A stretch of 64,000 nt of DNA from Roseimicrobium sp. ORNL1 (GTDB taxonomy: Bacteria > Verrucomicrobiota > Verrucomicrobiia > Verrucomicrobiales > Verrucomicrobiaceae): the NCBI RefSeq assembly GCF_011044495.1, contig NZ_CP049143.1, positions 3,224,001-3,288,000 on the forward strand, in the 5' to 3' direction. The position numbers were made by a program, and so were the translations under genes. Under the pieces are notes generated by a model. That model worked only from the letters and a program-made list of their open reading frames with translations. It made no database searches and had not been told where the DNA came from. Shown here one piece after another: positions 1 through 8,693 of the stretch. How positions within the stretch are numbered: position 1 is the first letter of the stretch; each line of letters opens with the position of its first letter.

Positions 1-2
1 GC

Positions 3-209
3 CGCTTCAACAACAACCTGAACCAGCGTGAAGCTCCGGATTACTGGACCTTCGACGCGATGCTGGGCTATCAGGTGAACGAAAACATCGCCATTCGTCT
101 CAACGTGTACAACCTCGCCGACGAGGACTACATCGACCGCGTGGGTGGTGGTCACTTCGTCCCTGGCCCGGGCCGTTCGGCGGTGGTTTCGCTCAACGTT
201 AAGTTCTAA
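3..209 (+). CDS. TonB-dependent outer membrane receptor, C-terminal end (partial)
   Basis: The reading frame is open from the left edge and gives the last 68 residues of a protein ending in ...SLNVKF. The segment contains 'YNLADEDYIDR' followed by a Gly-rich loop and a final beta strand that ends in phenylalanine. This is the usual finish of a TonB-dependent receptor barrel, where the terminal aromatic residue is recognised by the BAM machinery. The rest of the gene is outside the window. The next gene (PiuC-like) starts 14 bases downstream, and a PepSY protein follows. That is the gene order of siderophore receptors of the Fiu/PiuA type, so a ferric catecholate substrate is likely but not shown. 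Confidence 0.8.
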   Translation, partial: RFNNNLNQREAPDYWTFDAMLGYQVNENIAIRLNVYNLADEDYIDRVGGGHFVPGPGRSAVVSLNVKF

Positions 210-223
210 GACAAAGCTGAATA

Positions 224-916
224 ATGCTGATCCGCATCCCTGACGTTCTAAACGCAGAACAAGTCGCGCACGCGCGGCAGGTGCTGGACCAGGCAGAGTG
301 GACTGATGGCCGGGTAACCGCCGGTCATCAGTCTGCCAAGACCAAGGACAACATGCAGATTCCTGAGGGGCATCCCGCCGCGAAGGAACTGGGTGGCATG
401 ATCCTGGATGCCTTGAGCCGCAACCCCCTCTTTCTTTCTTCAGCGCTTCCGCTGAAGATCTTCCCCCCGTTGTTCAATCGCTATACCGGGGGCCAGTCCT
501 TCGGCACGCATGTGGACAATGCCATCCGCCAGGTGCCGGGCACCCCGCTGCGCATTCGCACGGACTTGTCCGCCACGCTTTTCTTCGCAGATCCCGAAGA
601 GTATGACGGTGGTGAACTGTGCATCGAAGACATGTATGGCGTGCAGCGCGTGAAGCTGCCGGCCGGTCACATGGTGCTCTATCCCGCGACCAGCCTGCAT
701 CACGTGACGCCTGTCACCCGTGGCGCGCGTGTTTGCTCCTTCTTCTGGCTGCAGAGCATGATCCGCGATGACATGCAGCGCTCTCTGTTGTTTGATCTCG
801 ATCTCGCCATCCAGCGTCTGAGCCGTGACCTTCCCGGCAATGACACGGTGGAGAAGACGAACGTGCAGCTCACGGGCGTATATCACAACTTGCTCCGCCA
901 ATGGGCGGAGATGTAA
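224..916 (+). CDS. PKHD-type Fe(II)/2-oxoglutarate dioxygenase, PiuC/YbiX family
   Basis: This 230-residue protein has the length and pattern of the PiuC/YbiX family of 2-oxoglutarate- and iron-dependent hydroxylases. The metal triad is visible as H96-x-D98 ('THVDNA') and H159 ('TSLHHV'). A downstream arginine near residue 169 ('TRGARV') would hold the co-substrate. The C-terminal part (about 180-230) is the helical tail typical of the family. Family members are encoded next to TonB-dependent siderophore receptors, and their substrate is not settled. Here the gene sits 14 bases after a receptor gene and before a PepSY membrane protein, which suggests one iron-regulated transcript. No Fur box is in the visible sequence, because the promoter would lie left of the window. 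Confidence 0.9.
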   Translation: MLIRIPDVLNAEQVAHARQVLDQAEWTDGRVTAGHQSAKTKDNMQIPEGHPAAKELGGMILDALSRNPLFLSSALPLKIFPPLFNRYTGGQSFGTHVDNAIRQVPGTPLRIRTDLSATLFFADPEEYDGGELCIEDMYGVQRVKLPAGHMVLYPATSLHHVTPVTRGARVCSFFWLQSMIRDDMQRSLLFDLDLAIQRLSRDLPGNDTVEKTNVQLTGVYHNLLRQWAEM

Positions 917-1023
917 AAGACGAGTTCCAACCAAACATAGGCCGCTTCAGATGCATGCTCCTTGCCGGAGTTTGCATCGAGAGCGGCCTTTTCCACTCTC
1001 AAACCGTTCTCAGTTTCTCCTTC

Positions 1024-2166
1024 ATGCTTCGCGTTCTCCGCAGTCTGTTCTTCTGGTCGCATCTCGCTGCTGGTGTTGTGGCCGGCTTGATCATCCTCGT
1101 CATGGCCGTGACGGGCGCGCTCATGACCTATGAGCGCCAGATTCTGGAATGGGCGGATGGGTATAGCGTCACAGCGACGCAGAAACCGGCGGACATCTCT
1201 TTGGAGAAGCTTCTGGGCCGCATAGGCGAGCATGCCAAGGAAGGTCCCGCGCCCTCCGGTGTGATGATTCTTTCAGAGGCGAACTCTTCCGTCGCCGTGA
1301 GCCTTGGCCGTGAGAAACAAATCTATGTGCACCCAGAAAGTGGCGATCTGCTGGGTGAGGGGAATCCAGGCCTGCGCGGCTTCTTCAAGTTCGTGCTCAG
1401 CGTGCATCGCTGGCTTGCAGCGCAAGGTGACTACAAGGACATTGGCGGCAACATCACCAAGGCCGCAAACGTCGCCTTCCTGCTGCTGATGCTCACCGGC
1501 ATCTACCTCTGGTGGCCCAAGAACTGGACATGGCGCGCCATCCACATGCGCACCACCATGAACTTCAAGATTCATGGCAAGGCCCGCCATTGGAACTGGC
1601 ACCACGCCCTCGGCTTCTGGGGCATCCTTCCTCTTTCCATCATCGCGCTCACCGGACTCATCATGTCCTACACGTGGGCGAACAATCTGCTCTTCACCCT
1701 GACGGGTACCGAGGCGCCTCCCCCGCGACAGGCATCTCCCGGTGGTGGCAAAGGTGGTTCGCCTCCCAAGCAACAACACCCGACCCCTGAACAATGGAAG
1801 GGCCTCGATGCCGCGTGGAAACTCGCCGCTGCCAAGCTGCCCGAGTGGGAGAGTATCCAGGTGAAATTGCCTGAGAAGCCCGGTGCACCTGCCGCCTTCA
1901 CGATTGCCACTTCGCATCGCGGTCGGCCCGACTTGAAGTCCACGCTCACGGTGGATCTCAAAACTGGAACCGAGTCCGCGTGGGAAACGTTCAGTGACTT
2001 CAATACCGGCAAGCAACTCCGTTTCTGGGCTCGCTGGGTGCACACCGGCGAAGCCGGCGGCTGGATTGGCCAGACCTTTGCAGGACTCGCGTCACTCGCC
2101 GCTGCGCTGCTCGTGTGGACCGGATTCGCGCTCACTTGGAAACGGTTCTTCAAGAGACGCGCGTAG
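1024..2166 (+). CDS. PepSY-associated membrane protein (PiuB-like)
   Basis: The chosen ATG gives 380 residues starting MLRVLRSLFFWSHLAAG, the standard opening of PepSY_TM proteins. The frame also stays open upstream to 901, but that would overlap the previous gene. Residues about 10-38 form the first membrane helix. A periplasmic PepSY-like region follows, and further helices occur near 140-160, 200-225 and 350-370. A Gly/Pro-rich low-complexity loop (about 235-255) precedes the second periplasmic domain. Such proteins are encoded with siderophore receptors and are thought to act as inner membrane ferric-siderophore reductases or transport helpers. The position behind a receptor and a PiuC-like enzyme supports a role in iron uptake. 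The exact substrate is unknown. Confidence 0.85.
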   Translation: MLRVLRSLFFWSHLAAGVVAGLIILVMAVTGALMTYERQILEWADGYSVTATQKPADISLEKLLGRIGEHAKEGPAPSGVMILSEANSSVAVSLGREKQIYVHPESGDLLGEGNPGLRGFFKFVLSVHRWLAAQGDYKDIGGNITKAANVAFLLLMLTGIYLWWPKNWTWRAIHMRTTMNFKIHGKARHWNWHHALGFWGILPLSIIALTGLIMSYTWANNLLFTLTGTEAPPPRQASPGGGKGGSPPKQQHPTPEQWKGLDAAWKLAAAKLPEWESIQVKLPEKPGAPAAFTIATSHRGRPDLKSTLTVDLKTGTESAWETFSDFNTGKQLRFWARWVHTGEAGGWIGQTFAGLASLAAALLVWTGFALTWKRFFKRRA

Positions 2167-2270
2167 GAAAGTAGTCCGCCGAGTCTCGGCGGTCAGTGGG
2201 AGGATGGCATGCGCTGGTGAAAAATGCAGGGGAGATTGATGTGCAGCAGGCAGATGACGCCATAAGCCCG

Positions 2271-2509
2271 CCGCCTCCGCCCGCGATAATCGGACGCGCA
2301 GGAGCGCATCCCTACCGCAATTTTTTGAGAGAGACGTTCACTTCGGGGGACCTGGGGCGTGGGTTCCCTTTCATCACGCTCAGTGGATTTGCGAAAAGAA
2401 CGCATCGGAGCCCCCGATTTTGCTACTCGCCCTCCGCACAATCGTCCCTCCTGCAAAATGGGCGGTAGGGATGCGCTCCTGCGCGTCCGACTATTGCGGG
2501 CGGAAGCGG
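2271..2509. repeat. MITE-like inverted-repeat element, family 1, copy A
   Basis: This fills most of the gap between 2167 and 2568, which holds no gene. Arms of about 48 bases (2271-2318 and 2461-2509) are near-perfect inverted copies. Both contain the core GGTAGGGATGCGCTCCTGCG in opposite orientations, and they differ at only a few positions. The spacer of about 140 bases has no convincing reading frame. A second, diverged copy is at 11493-11726. Just upstream, at 2176-2192, lies a perfect 7-bp hairpin (CCGCCGA/TCGGCGG). It has no T-run but could stop transcription from the PepSY gene or belong to the element. No target duplication was identified. Confidence 0.8.
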
Positions 2510-2568
2510 TAGGTCACCTCGTCGCAAATCGACTTCGCGTTGTCCCGGCCACCACGCGCTGCACCCAA

Positions 2569-3522
2569 TCAAGGAATCCCTTCGCTCACGCCGAGCGCGT
2601 GATATCCCTTGGGTATCTGATACGCCTTGTAGCCATCTGTGCCGACATCTTTGGCTTCAATGAACTCCCAGGTTCGTTCCATCGTCCCTTCGCCCCCGAA
2701 GCTGAAGGTATGTTTCCATACCGCGGGGAGGAAGGGAACAGATGACACACTCTTCCATGGGGCCGTGGACTCCATGATTTCCTCTCTGCCGGCGACATCC
2801 GTCATGGTCACCTTGGTGCAGGTGAACCCGGGGAGGGAGAAGTGAGCTTTCACAAAGGTGTTATCGAGGAACTTGAAAGTGACTTCGATGCTTGTGTTGT
2901 CCCGCGAGGCGATCTCTCCCTCAGGCATCACATTGGGGTAACCACCTCTATGCAGGCGATGGATAAGAACCAGCGGAGGGCACGCGGTCATGCTGTTGAA
3001 CAAGATATTGCTCTTTTCCGAGGCATCGATACATCGGTTGCTGTGGTCGATGTTCTGATGGCGTCCCTCAGTTTCACCGATGTATTCAGCGGACAGTGAT
3101 TTCTTGTCTCCCTTCAGGCTGGTGTTGGAGCCGTGAAATCGTCCGTAGTCATGATACCGAAGCGTCCAAATGGAGTAGCTCACCTTCGCGAAGCTGTGAG
3201 ATTCCTCCATCGCTTTCTCATTGAGTATGTCCAAGTCACGCCTCCGTGCGTTCTGCTCACTGGAGGGTGAGATGGCCTCGAGCTTCTTCACATTTTGCGC
3301 ATGCTGCTCTGCCATCCGTGGCGATGGCGGGACTACCAGTGTTTGCTTCCATTTTAGCTCCAGGGTGGAAATGTACTTCAACTGATCCTCAAGCTTTTGC
3401 ACCACCTGCGCCACCGTGAGCGCGTTCTGAGCCGGCGCCTCTTGAGCCTCCGCATGGATGATTGGCATCACAAGAGACACCGCTGTTGCCAGGCTACAAA
3501 GATGGGAAGTTCTACGCATCAT
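2569..3522 (-). CDS. secreted protein of unknown function
   Basis: I do not recognise a family. The frame extends upstream to a GTG at 3585, but the tandem ATG at 3522/3519 puts a normal signal peptide at the N-terminus: MMRR, then a hydrophobic stretch, then a probable cleavage after HAEA. This gives 317 residues. The mature protein starts with an Ala/Gln-rich segment and a helical region (VQKLEDQLKYISTLELKW). A mixed region with several beta-like segments and two conserved-looking Cys residues follows. Overall size and the opening 'L..l...y..i.tl..kw.q' pattern recall the LolA-like or sorting-type secreted proteins common in planctomycetes and verrucomicrobia, but this is only a resemblance. 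It lies tail-on to a repeat element and head-on behind the glycosyltransferase operon, on the same strand. Confidence 0.65.
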   Translation of the reverse strand: MMRRTSHLCSLATAVSLVMPIIHAEAQEAPAQNALTVAQVVQKLEDQLKYISTLELKWKQTLVVPPSPRMAEQHAQNVKKLEAISPSSEQNARRRDLDILNEKAMEESHSFAKVSYSIWTLRYHDYGRFHGSNTSLKGDKKSLSAEYIGETEGRHQNIDHSNRCIDASEKSNILFNSMTACPPLVLIHRLHRGGYPNVMPEGEIASRDNTSIEVTFKFLDNTFVKAHFSLPGFTCTKVTMTDVAGREEIMESTAPWKSVSSVPFLPAVWKHTFSFGGEGTMERTWEFIEAKDVGTDGYKAYQIPKGYHALGVSEGIP

Positions 3523-3630
3523 GGTCGCGAAGGCAGAAGCTGTTTGTTGCACCGTTCTACCAACTGAGGAGGCAAACGGCAACACAATCTGGTCATCTGT
3601 GCTGCAGCGAACAGTGCGGCACAGGGTGGC

Positions 3631-4917
3631 TCACGCCGCTGCAGACTGCCAGATCTGGTGGTCTTCCACCATGCGTGCATTGGTCAGGAGCGCGGCTTCG
3701 AGATGGCGAACGGGCGGCGAGGGTGTGAGGGAGCGGAGCACGTCCAGATACGCCGGCAGCACCGCCTTTTCCAGGTCGCAAACCTGCACCAGAACCTCGC
3801 GTTGGCGCTGGGCATGGTCTGCGGCCCAAGCGGGATGGTCCACGCACCTCGCCATGGTTTCCGCCGTCGACCGGGCATTGTCCCTCTCGCGCAGAAGCAG
3901 CGGATCACCCTCCGGCAGGAAAGAACCGACACCTGAGTTTCGCGGGAAGATGACAGGGAGGCCCGCTGCAGATGCCTCCAGAGGAGCATAACCAAAAGCT
4001 TCGTGCGTGTTGAGCAGCATCACGGCTGCATCATAGCGGGACAGGCTGGCCAGCAATTCCTCTTTGGGCACAGGTCCCGCGAGTGTCACAGCGTCGCTGA
4101 GACCATCCCGAAGGATCCGCGCACGGAGAGAATCGAGGAACGGCGGTGAATGACATGGCCCCTGAATGGTGAGATGGATCTTGCGACCGGGCCGGATGGA
4201 CAGCAGATGCTGAAATGCCGTCAGCAACTCGACGATGCCCTTTTCCTGTGTGATCTGACCAAAGCAGATGAAGCTGAAGATGCCGTCATCCCGCTCTCGT
4301 GGAGGCACGGAGGAAGGCGTCGTGGTGGGGAACTGGATGCCATTGGGAATTACCAGGTGTTTCCCGTAACCTCCCAGCTCTTCGTTCTTCTCGCGGGTGA
4401 ACTCTGAGCAGGAGATGGCGGTGAGCCGTGCTTTGGCCCGAGCCACGCGACCAGGTGGAGCCTGATGGGCGCCCAGCGGAACATCCAGGAAGTCCATGTG
4501 GTGTATTACCGTCGGGTACCCTGCATACGCCAGGCACTCGAGGATGCCGAGCGTGCCCAGGCCTACGATATTAAAAGCCCAGACCACGTCAGGTCGAAAG
4601 GCTTTCCACTGTTCCAGGAGTGCGGAGACATTCGCCGGGATGGTGCCCGCCTGAGCTCTCTCGTACCTCGTGTGCCACTCCGGAGAGGTATGGAGAGCCG
4701 GTTGCTTCTCGTATTCAAACAAGGCGGCAAAGATGCGTTTGATACGCGCGGTGCCGACGGGCTCATGAAGCCGGTGGAGCCTGCCGACGACCCGGGAGGT
4801 GAGTACCTCCACCTCGTGTCCCGCTTGGGCGACCCGTTCCGCGATCTCCGCGCAGCCCAACTCGTAGCCGCCCAACACATGGGGAGGATAGAGATTGGAG
4901 ATGATGGAGATCTTCAT
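3631..4917 (-). CDS. glycosyltransferase, GT4 family (GT-B fold)
   Basis: The product has 428 residues. The N-terminal Rossmann domain opens with MKISIISNLYPPHVLGGYE, the acceptor-side loop of GT4 enzymes. The C-terminal domain has the donor-binding EX7E motif, E306 to E314 (EAFGYAPLE), followed by the loop 'ASAAGLPVI'. The stretch near 218-228 ('CFGQITQEKG') is the usual phosphate-binding entry of the second domain. It would transfer a nucleotide-activated sugar to a glycan or lipid acceptor in the cytoplasm. It is the last gene of a three-gene minus-strand operon, 26 bases behind another glycosyltransferase. Donor and acceptor cannot be told from sequence. Confidence 0.88.
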   Translation of the reverse strand: MKISIISNLYPPHVLGGYELGCAEIAERVAQAGHEVEVLTSRVVGRLHRLHEPVGTARIKRIFAALFEYEKQPALHTSPEWHTRYERAQAGTIPANVSALLEQWKAFRPDVVWAFNIVGLGTLGILECLAYAGYPTVIHHMDFLDVPLGAHQAPPGRVARAKARLTAISCSEFTREKNEELGGYGKHLVIPNGIQFPTTTPSSVPPRERDDGIFSFICFGQITQEKGIVELLTAFQHLLSIRPGRKIHLTIQGPCHSPPFLDSLRARILRDGLSDAVTLAGPVPKEELLASLSRYDAAVMLLNTHEAFGYAPLEASAAGLPVIFPRNSGVGSFLPEGDPLLLRERDNARSTAETMARCVDHPAWAADHAQRQREVLVQVCDLEKAVLPAYLDVLRSLTPSPPVRHLEAALLTNARMVEDHQIWQSAAA

Positions 4918-4943
4918 AAACTGGATTCACTACGACAGGCTCG

Positions 4944-6116
4944 TCATGCACGGGTGATTGCGGGAAGGATGGAAGGTGAGCTTATCGAAGGGAAGATCAT
5001 CTCGCGTACTCGTTCCCAGTAATCATCCCAGAGATAGCCCTGCTGCAGGAGTATCTGAGCCATGGAGACCCTCTGCTGAATGATCGGGGCGGGGCTCGCG
5101 GCGATAGACTCGATGCACTCCTTCAGCCTGGTGACGTCCCGCTCGGGATAGAGAAAGTCAGCAAGGCCCAAGTCCTCCATGATGCGACGGAACGGTGGAA
5201 TGTCTGATGCGACCGGCAGTACCCCGCGCGCCACCGCCTCCAGAAGGACAAGGCCCAGGAGTTCGGGTTGGTCGATGCGCCGTCCATCAAACAGCTCGTA
5301 GGAGGATGAGGCCACCAGCATCTGACAGGCATCCATCATCGCGAGCTTCTCTGTTTCTGTGATCTCACCCGTGAACACAACTTTTCCGAGCGTGGGCACG
5401 CGGCGCAGAAAGTCGCAGTACATGTCATCACGAGCTGGGCCGATGAGGTGGAGATGCGCGTCCTCAGGCAGCGCTTCGATCGTGATTTCAAAGGCTTTGT
5501 GAGGCATGACACGGCCCACGGCACAGATTTGCGGAGGCCTGTCTTTCACGGCATCGGCAGCCGGTAGATGCGGGCGAAGCATGTTGCGCCAGATGCCCGC
5601 TCCGGGTGCTGCCTGATGAACCCTGCCAGGAACGCGATGACGCTCCAAGGCGTAAGGAGAGATCTCCACCAACCAATGGTTGGGTGCGGGCTGATACATC
5701 TGCTCAAAGAGATGCCTCGCTGCTTCGAACCCGAGGCTCGTCATGAGAAGCGGCTGATCCGGGGCCATGCAGCAGACAAAATCAAACAGAAGCGGACTGC
5801 CGAGATATTGATGAATCCATACCACATCCGACTGCCCCGCCAGTTCGAGAACACGGCTGAAAGGAAGCTCTTCCACGATGGGACAGGCGGCCCCATCGAC
5901 GTGTACTACGATCCAGGGAAGATCCATGCGGCTGGCCTGTGCGGCTTCGCGCAAGGTGGGGTTATCCACGGGGGAGGCCAGCCACACATGATCTCCGTGG
6001 GAGGAAATGGAGAGTGCCGTGTTGAGCGTATACGCCTCTCCGCCGCCCACGCAGTCCAGGGTGTGGAGGCTGACGAGCAGGACGCGTTTCATCTCGACGG
6101 GGACGCGAGCGCTCAT
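4944..6116 (-). CDS. glycosyltransferase, GT4-like (GT-B fold)
   Basis: The 390-residue product begins MSARVPVEMKRVLLVSLHTL and has the Gly-rich loop DCVGGGEAYT at 21-30. The C-terminal domain shows 'AVGRVMPHKAFE' (199-210) and an EX7E motif, E285 to E293 (ELLGLVLLE). I keep the first ATG because it overlaps the stop codon of the upstream small gene as ATGA, a typical translational coupling. Starting at the second Met (6092) would break this. It is the middle gene of the operon and probably works on the same glycan as the 428-residue enzyme downstream. The sequence is more diverged than its neighbour in the N-terminal domain. Confidence 0.85.
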   Translation of the reverse strand: MSARVPVEMKRVLLVSLHTLDCVGGGEAYTLNTALSISSHGDHVWLASPVDNPTLREAAQASRMDLPWIVVHVDGAACPIVEELPFSRVLELAGQSDVVWIHQYLGSPLLFDFVCCMAPDQPLLMTSLGFEAARHLFEQMYQPAPNHWLVEISPYALERHRVPGRVHQAAPGAGIWRNMLRPHLPAADAVKDRPPQICAVGRVMPHKAFEITIEALPEDAHLHLIGPARDDMYCDFLRRVPTLGKVVFTGEITETEKLAMMDACQMLVASSSYELFDGRRIDQPELLGLVLLEAVARGVLPVASDIPPFRRIMEDLGLADFLYPERDVTRLKECIESIAASPAPIIQQRVSMAQILLQQGYLWDDYWERVREMIFPSISSPSILPAITRA

Positions 6117-6502
6117 TCCTCGGCGGGAGCGGGTTTGTGCGAAGCCTTTTCAGCCTGGGCTGACTGAAGCGCCTGCTCGATTCTCGCGAAGAGCCTGGCG
6201 AGTCGCTTGTCCGAATTCCTGCGGCCAAGTCGCCGCACGGGGTGGAGGCTGCGCAACTCCCGGTTTCTTGCTTCGTCGAAACGCCTGACGTCTTGGGATG
6301 CTTTTTCCAAAAGAGAGCGAACTTTGTTCAAACGCTTGGAGAGTGTCGCTGCTCGTTTCTCGGAGACGGGGACGGAGATGGGCGGCAGGGGGACGGGGCC
6401 CGTCTTCTTCCTGACCCTGGCCTTTTCCGCTGCGGCAGCGATCCACTGCTGGAGCACTGCTGCATCCAGCGACAATGGCGGACGGGGGGCTGAGTCAGGC
6501 AT
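6113..6502 (-). CDS. small basic helical protein of unknown function
   Basis: The ATG at 6502 gives 129 residues. A longer frame exists upstream, but it runs under the promoter side of the opposite gene and reads as low-quality sequence. The protein is rich in Ala, Arg and Lys. It has a Pro-rich linker at about 35-45 (GPVPLPPISVPV) and long helices after it (KRAATLSKRLNKVRSLLEKASQDVRR and similar), likely a coiled coil. There is no signal peptide or membrane helix. Its stop overlaps the start of the next glycosyltransferase gene (ATGA), so it belongs to that operon. It could be an adaptor or scaffold for the two enzymes. No known family was recognised. Confidence 0.6.
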   Translation of the reverse strand: MPDSAPRPPLSLDAAVLQQWIAAAAEKARVRKKTGPVPLPPISVPVSEKRAATLSKRLNKVRSLLEKASQDVRRFDEARNRELRSLHPVRRLGRRNSDKRLARLFARIEQALQSAQAEKASHKPAPAEE

Positions 6503-6692
6503 GGGAGTCGCGCTTTCTCCATTCCCTGCAAATTGCGCGCTTGCAATACCACGTGTGCAAATTCGTAGGCAGGGGTGGGGCATGGCAAATCCCACCTCGG
6601 GGACCTTGCGACACTGCGCCTCATCCACCATTGGATTCCTCTGGACGACCCATGTCGATTTATGGTTGAATGGAAAAACACTAATTTGCGCA

Positions 6693-7130
6693 ATGAAAAC
6701 TATCTCCCTGTTTAGCGCCACGATGATTTCCCTGCTGCTGTTGCTGCTCCCTGCCTGCACCGGCATCGACTGGGAGGGCAAGCAAGCCTGGCAACTGCGC
6801 TGCCATGACGCTCAGACCGGATACTGGAAGGCGTGGGCAAATCTGCAACCTGGTCCCGGAGGACCGAAGGATCTCCACGTCACGGCCAAGGCAGAGGTGA
6901 ACTCCGGCGGCTGGGAGGTGAAACTCACGAAACGCTCACCTCAAGGAATCAACCCGCGTATCTTGCAATTGGAACTCCATGTCACTTCACCCAGCGGGCC
7001 TGCCACTCAAGTGAAGACAGAACTGGATGTGAAGTACACCGAGAAAGGCGGCGCTCCCTTGTTCGATAAGGTGGAGGTCTTCTGCGGCGAGAGACTGCTC
7101 ACCACCAAGCTCGTGGAGCAGGTCCACTGA
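6693..7130 (+). CDS. small lipoprotein
   Basis: The product has 145 residues. The N-terminus MKTISLFSATMISLLLLLLPAC is a lipoprotein signal with the lipid-bearing Cys at position 22 (lipobox LLPAC). The frame is open further upstream, but this ATG is the only start that puts the signal at the end. The mature part is short and probably a single beta-rich domain. I see no recognised motif. The gene is divergent from the glycosyltransferase operon (190 bases between starts) and is followed by a strong hairpin that it shares with the convergent TPR gene. Confidence 0.7.
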   Translation: MKTISLFSATMISLLLLLLPACTGIDWEGKQAWQLRCHDAQTGYWKAWANLQPGPGGPKDLHVTAKAEVNSGGWEVKLTKRSPQGINPRILQLELHVTSPSGPATQVKTELDVKYTEKGGAPLFDKVEVFCGERLLTTKLVEQVH

Positions 7131-7162
7131 TCTCCAGGAACCAGGGATTTCCTGTTTTGACA

Positions 7163-7196
7163 GATGCTGGCGGGGGTTTTCCAACCCGCCAGCATC
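7163..7196. terminator. bidirectional hairpin terminator between convergent genes
   Basis: A perfect 12-bp stem (GATGCTGGCGGG / CCCGCCAGCATC) encloses a 10-base loop. It lies in the 77-base gap between the lipoprotein gene and the convergent TPR gene. There is only a short T-run, so efficiency is uncertain, but position and perfect pairing favour a terminator for both genes. Confidence 0.75.
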
Positions 7197-7207
7197 CGAC
7201 TCTTGTC

Positions 7208-8605
7208 TCACACCACCATCGGCCCGCTGGTGCCGAGATGCTGCTCGCGCAATTCCTGCAGCCGTTTGTCTGCGGCATGCAGGTCGCTGACAATCTCCAC
7301 CAGGGCCGCCTTCTGCTGCGAGTTTGCCCCACGCGCGCGTTGTTCGATGTTCAGCGCCGCATCCCAAATCACCGAACTCGCGAGATGATGCATCTCCTCC
7401 GAGGTGACGGGTGCGCCCGGGGATTTCTCCGGATCCATGCACTCCAGGATGAACTCCGCGAGGAAGTGAGGCTGGCGGATGAAGAACACACGCACGCCAA
7501 AGCGGAACAGTTCCACGGCCATGAGGCGGAAGCCCTCCAGTCCACGCTGCTCCCAGAGACGCTCCAGGGCCATGCCTTCATCCACCGTGTCCGTGACTTC
7601 GGTGATCCAGTCATCCACCTCAGGTGCATCGTGAGGGGTGCGATCCAGCATGGTGGCCAGCGCGCGGCAGAGGAGGTGGCGAGACTTGATGCTCACTTCC
7701 GTGGAGAGCAGGTCCTGTTCCTCGAAACGCTTCACGTGCGCAATCGCCTTGCGGGCTTCCTCCGCGACTTCCTCGGCGTGCTCGCGCCCTTGTTCCATGC
7801 GGGCAGCTGCGTGGCACATCATGGTGCAGCCAAGAGTGCCGTTGTATTCCACAGAATCCTTTTGCGTATGGATCTCCATCATCGCCGTGGCCGAGGCGAA
7901 GGACTTGATGGCCCCTTCCACACCCTCCGGCGAGTTCTGCGCCATGAGCGCGTGACCGCGATTCATATAAGCCACGGCATAGCGCACCACGAAGGGAGGA
8001 TGGTCAAAGCCGCCAATCTCCTCCAGGCAACTGATCGCTTCATCATAGGAGCGTACGGCTTCTTTGAGGTCATCGGTTTTTCCCAGCCGGGTGAGAGCAT
8101 CTCCGCGATTCATCCACGCGGCGGCGAGTCCCCAGCGGACATTGGGCATGTCGCGAGGCAGGTTCTTGCGATGCTCCGCGGACTTTTCGAAACAGGTCAC
8201 TGCCTCACGCAGCAGGTCGGCGTCACTGGACTGCAGCAGGGTGATACCCTTGTTGGTCAGAATGTTGGCCGCGAGCTGGCGGTCAAACGGGGAGGCATCA
8301 GCCGGCACCGTGGTGCTCGCCACCGCAGCCAGCGCGTGGTCATAGGAGGCGAGGGAATCCACTCGCCCCTCGGCGGTCCGCTGGTCACGCTGGGCATTTC
8401 CGCGGCATAGAAGCAGACGACCCGCCAGAAGGGGAGCAGGGCCAAAATCATTTTTCGATAAAATGTTTAATGCCTTCAATCCTTCCTCGGCGCGGGCGAT
8501 GGACTGGCGGCAAGCGGCGGGCGAACCCTGGGCGTGGAGCTGCTCCGCCTGCTCTGTAAGAGCGAGGATGGGCGAAAGATTGGGGGAATTGGTCTCGGTT
8601 TGCAC
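7208..8605 (-). CDS. tetratricopeptide-repeat protein, cytoplasmic
   Basis: The 465-residue protein starts at a GTG; no internal ATG is near. No signal peptide or membrane helix is seen. Several helix pairs with TPR spacing are visible: 'LAANILTNKGITLLQS..LLREAVTCFEKS' (about 110-145), 'RWGLAAAWMNRGDALTRL..LKEAVRSYDEAISCL' (about 155-195) and 'VRYAVAYMNRGHALMAQ..VEGAIKSFASA' (about 205-240). These have the small residues expected at turn positions. The C-terminal third is helical without clear repeats. It is likely a protein-interaction scaffold. The partner is unknown, because the neighbouring genes on both sides are on the other strand. Confidence 0.75.
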   Translation of the reverse strand: MQTETNSPNLSPILALTEQAEQLHAQGSPAACRQSIARAEEGLKALNILSKNDFGPAPLLAGRLLLCRGNAQRDQRTAEGRVDSLASYDHALAAVASTTVPADASPFDRQLAANILTNKGITLLQSSDADLLREAVTCFEKSAEHRKNLPRDMPNVRWGLAAAWMNRGDALTRLGKTDDLKEAVRSYDEAISCLEEIGGFDHPPFVVRYAVAYMNRGHALMAQNSPEGVEGAIKSFASATAMMEIHTQKDSVEYNGTLGCTMMCHAAARMEQGREHAEEVAEEARKAIAHVKRFEEQDLLSTEVSIKSRHLLCRALATMLDRTPHDAPEVDDWITEVTDTVDEGMALERLWEQRGLEGFRLMAVELFRFGVRVFFIRQPHFLAEFILECMDPEKSPGAPVTSEEMHHLASSVIWDAALNIEQRARGANSQQKAALVEIVSDLHAADKRLQELREQHLGTSGPMVV

Positions 8606-8693
8606 AAGAAGGGACTAATGGGATGAATTCGCTGAAATTGAGACGCAGCCGCAACTTGACGCAACTGCGCTCCGTTCTACTCTTTCGACCTGC

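Noticed and set aside
7157-8410. Long open frame on the plus strand opposite the TPR gene
   Set aside because: Its translation is rich in His, Arg and Gly without domain pattern; it is the antisense shadow of a GC-rich coding gene with clear TPR repeats.
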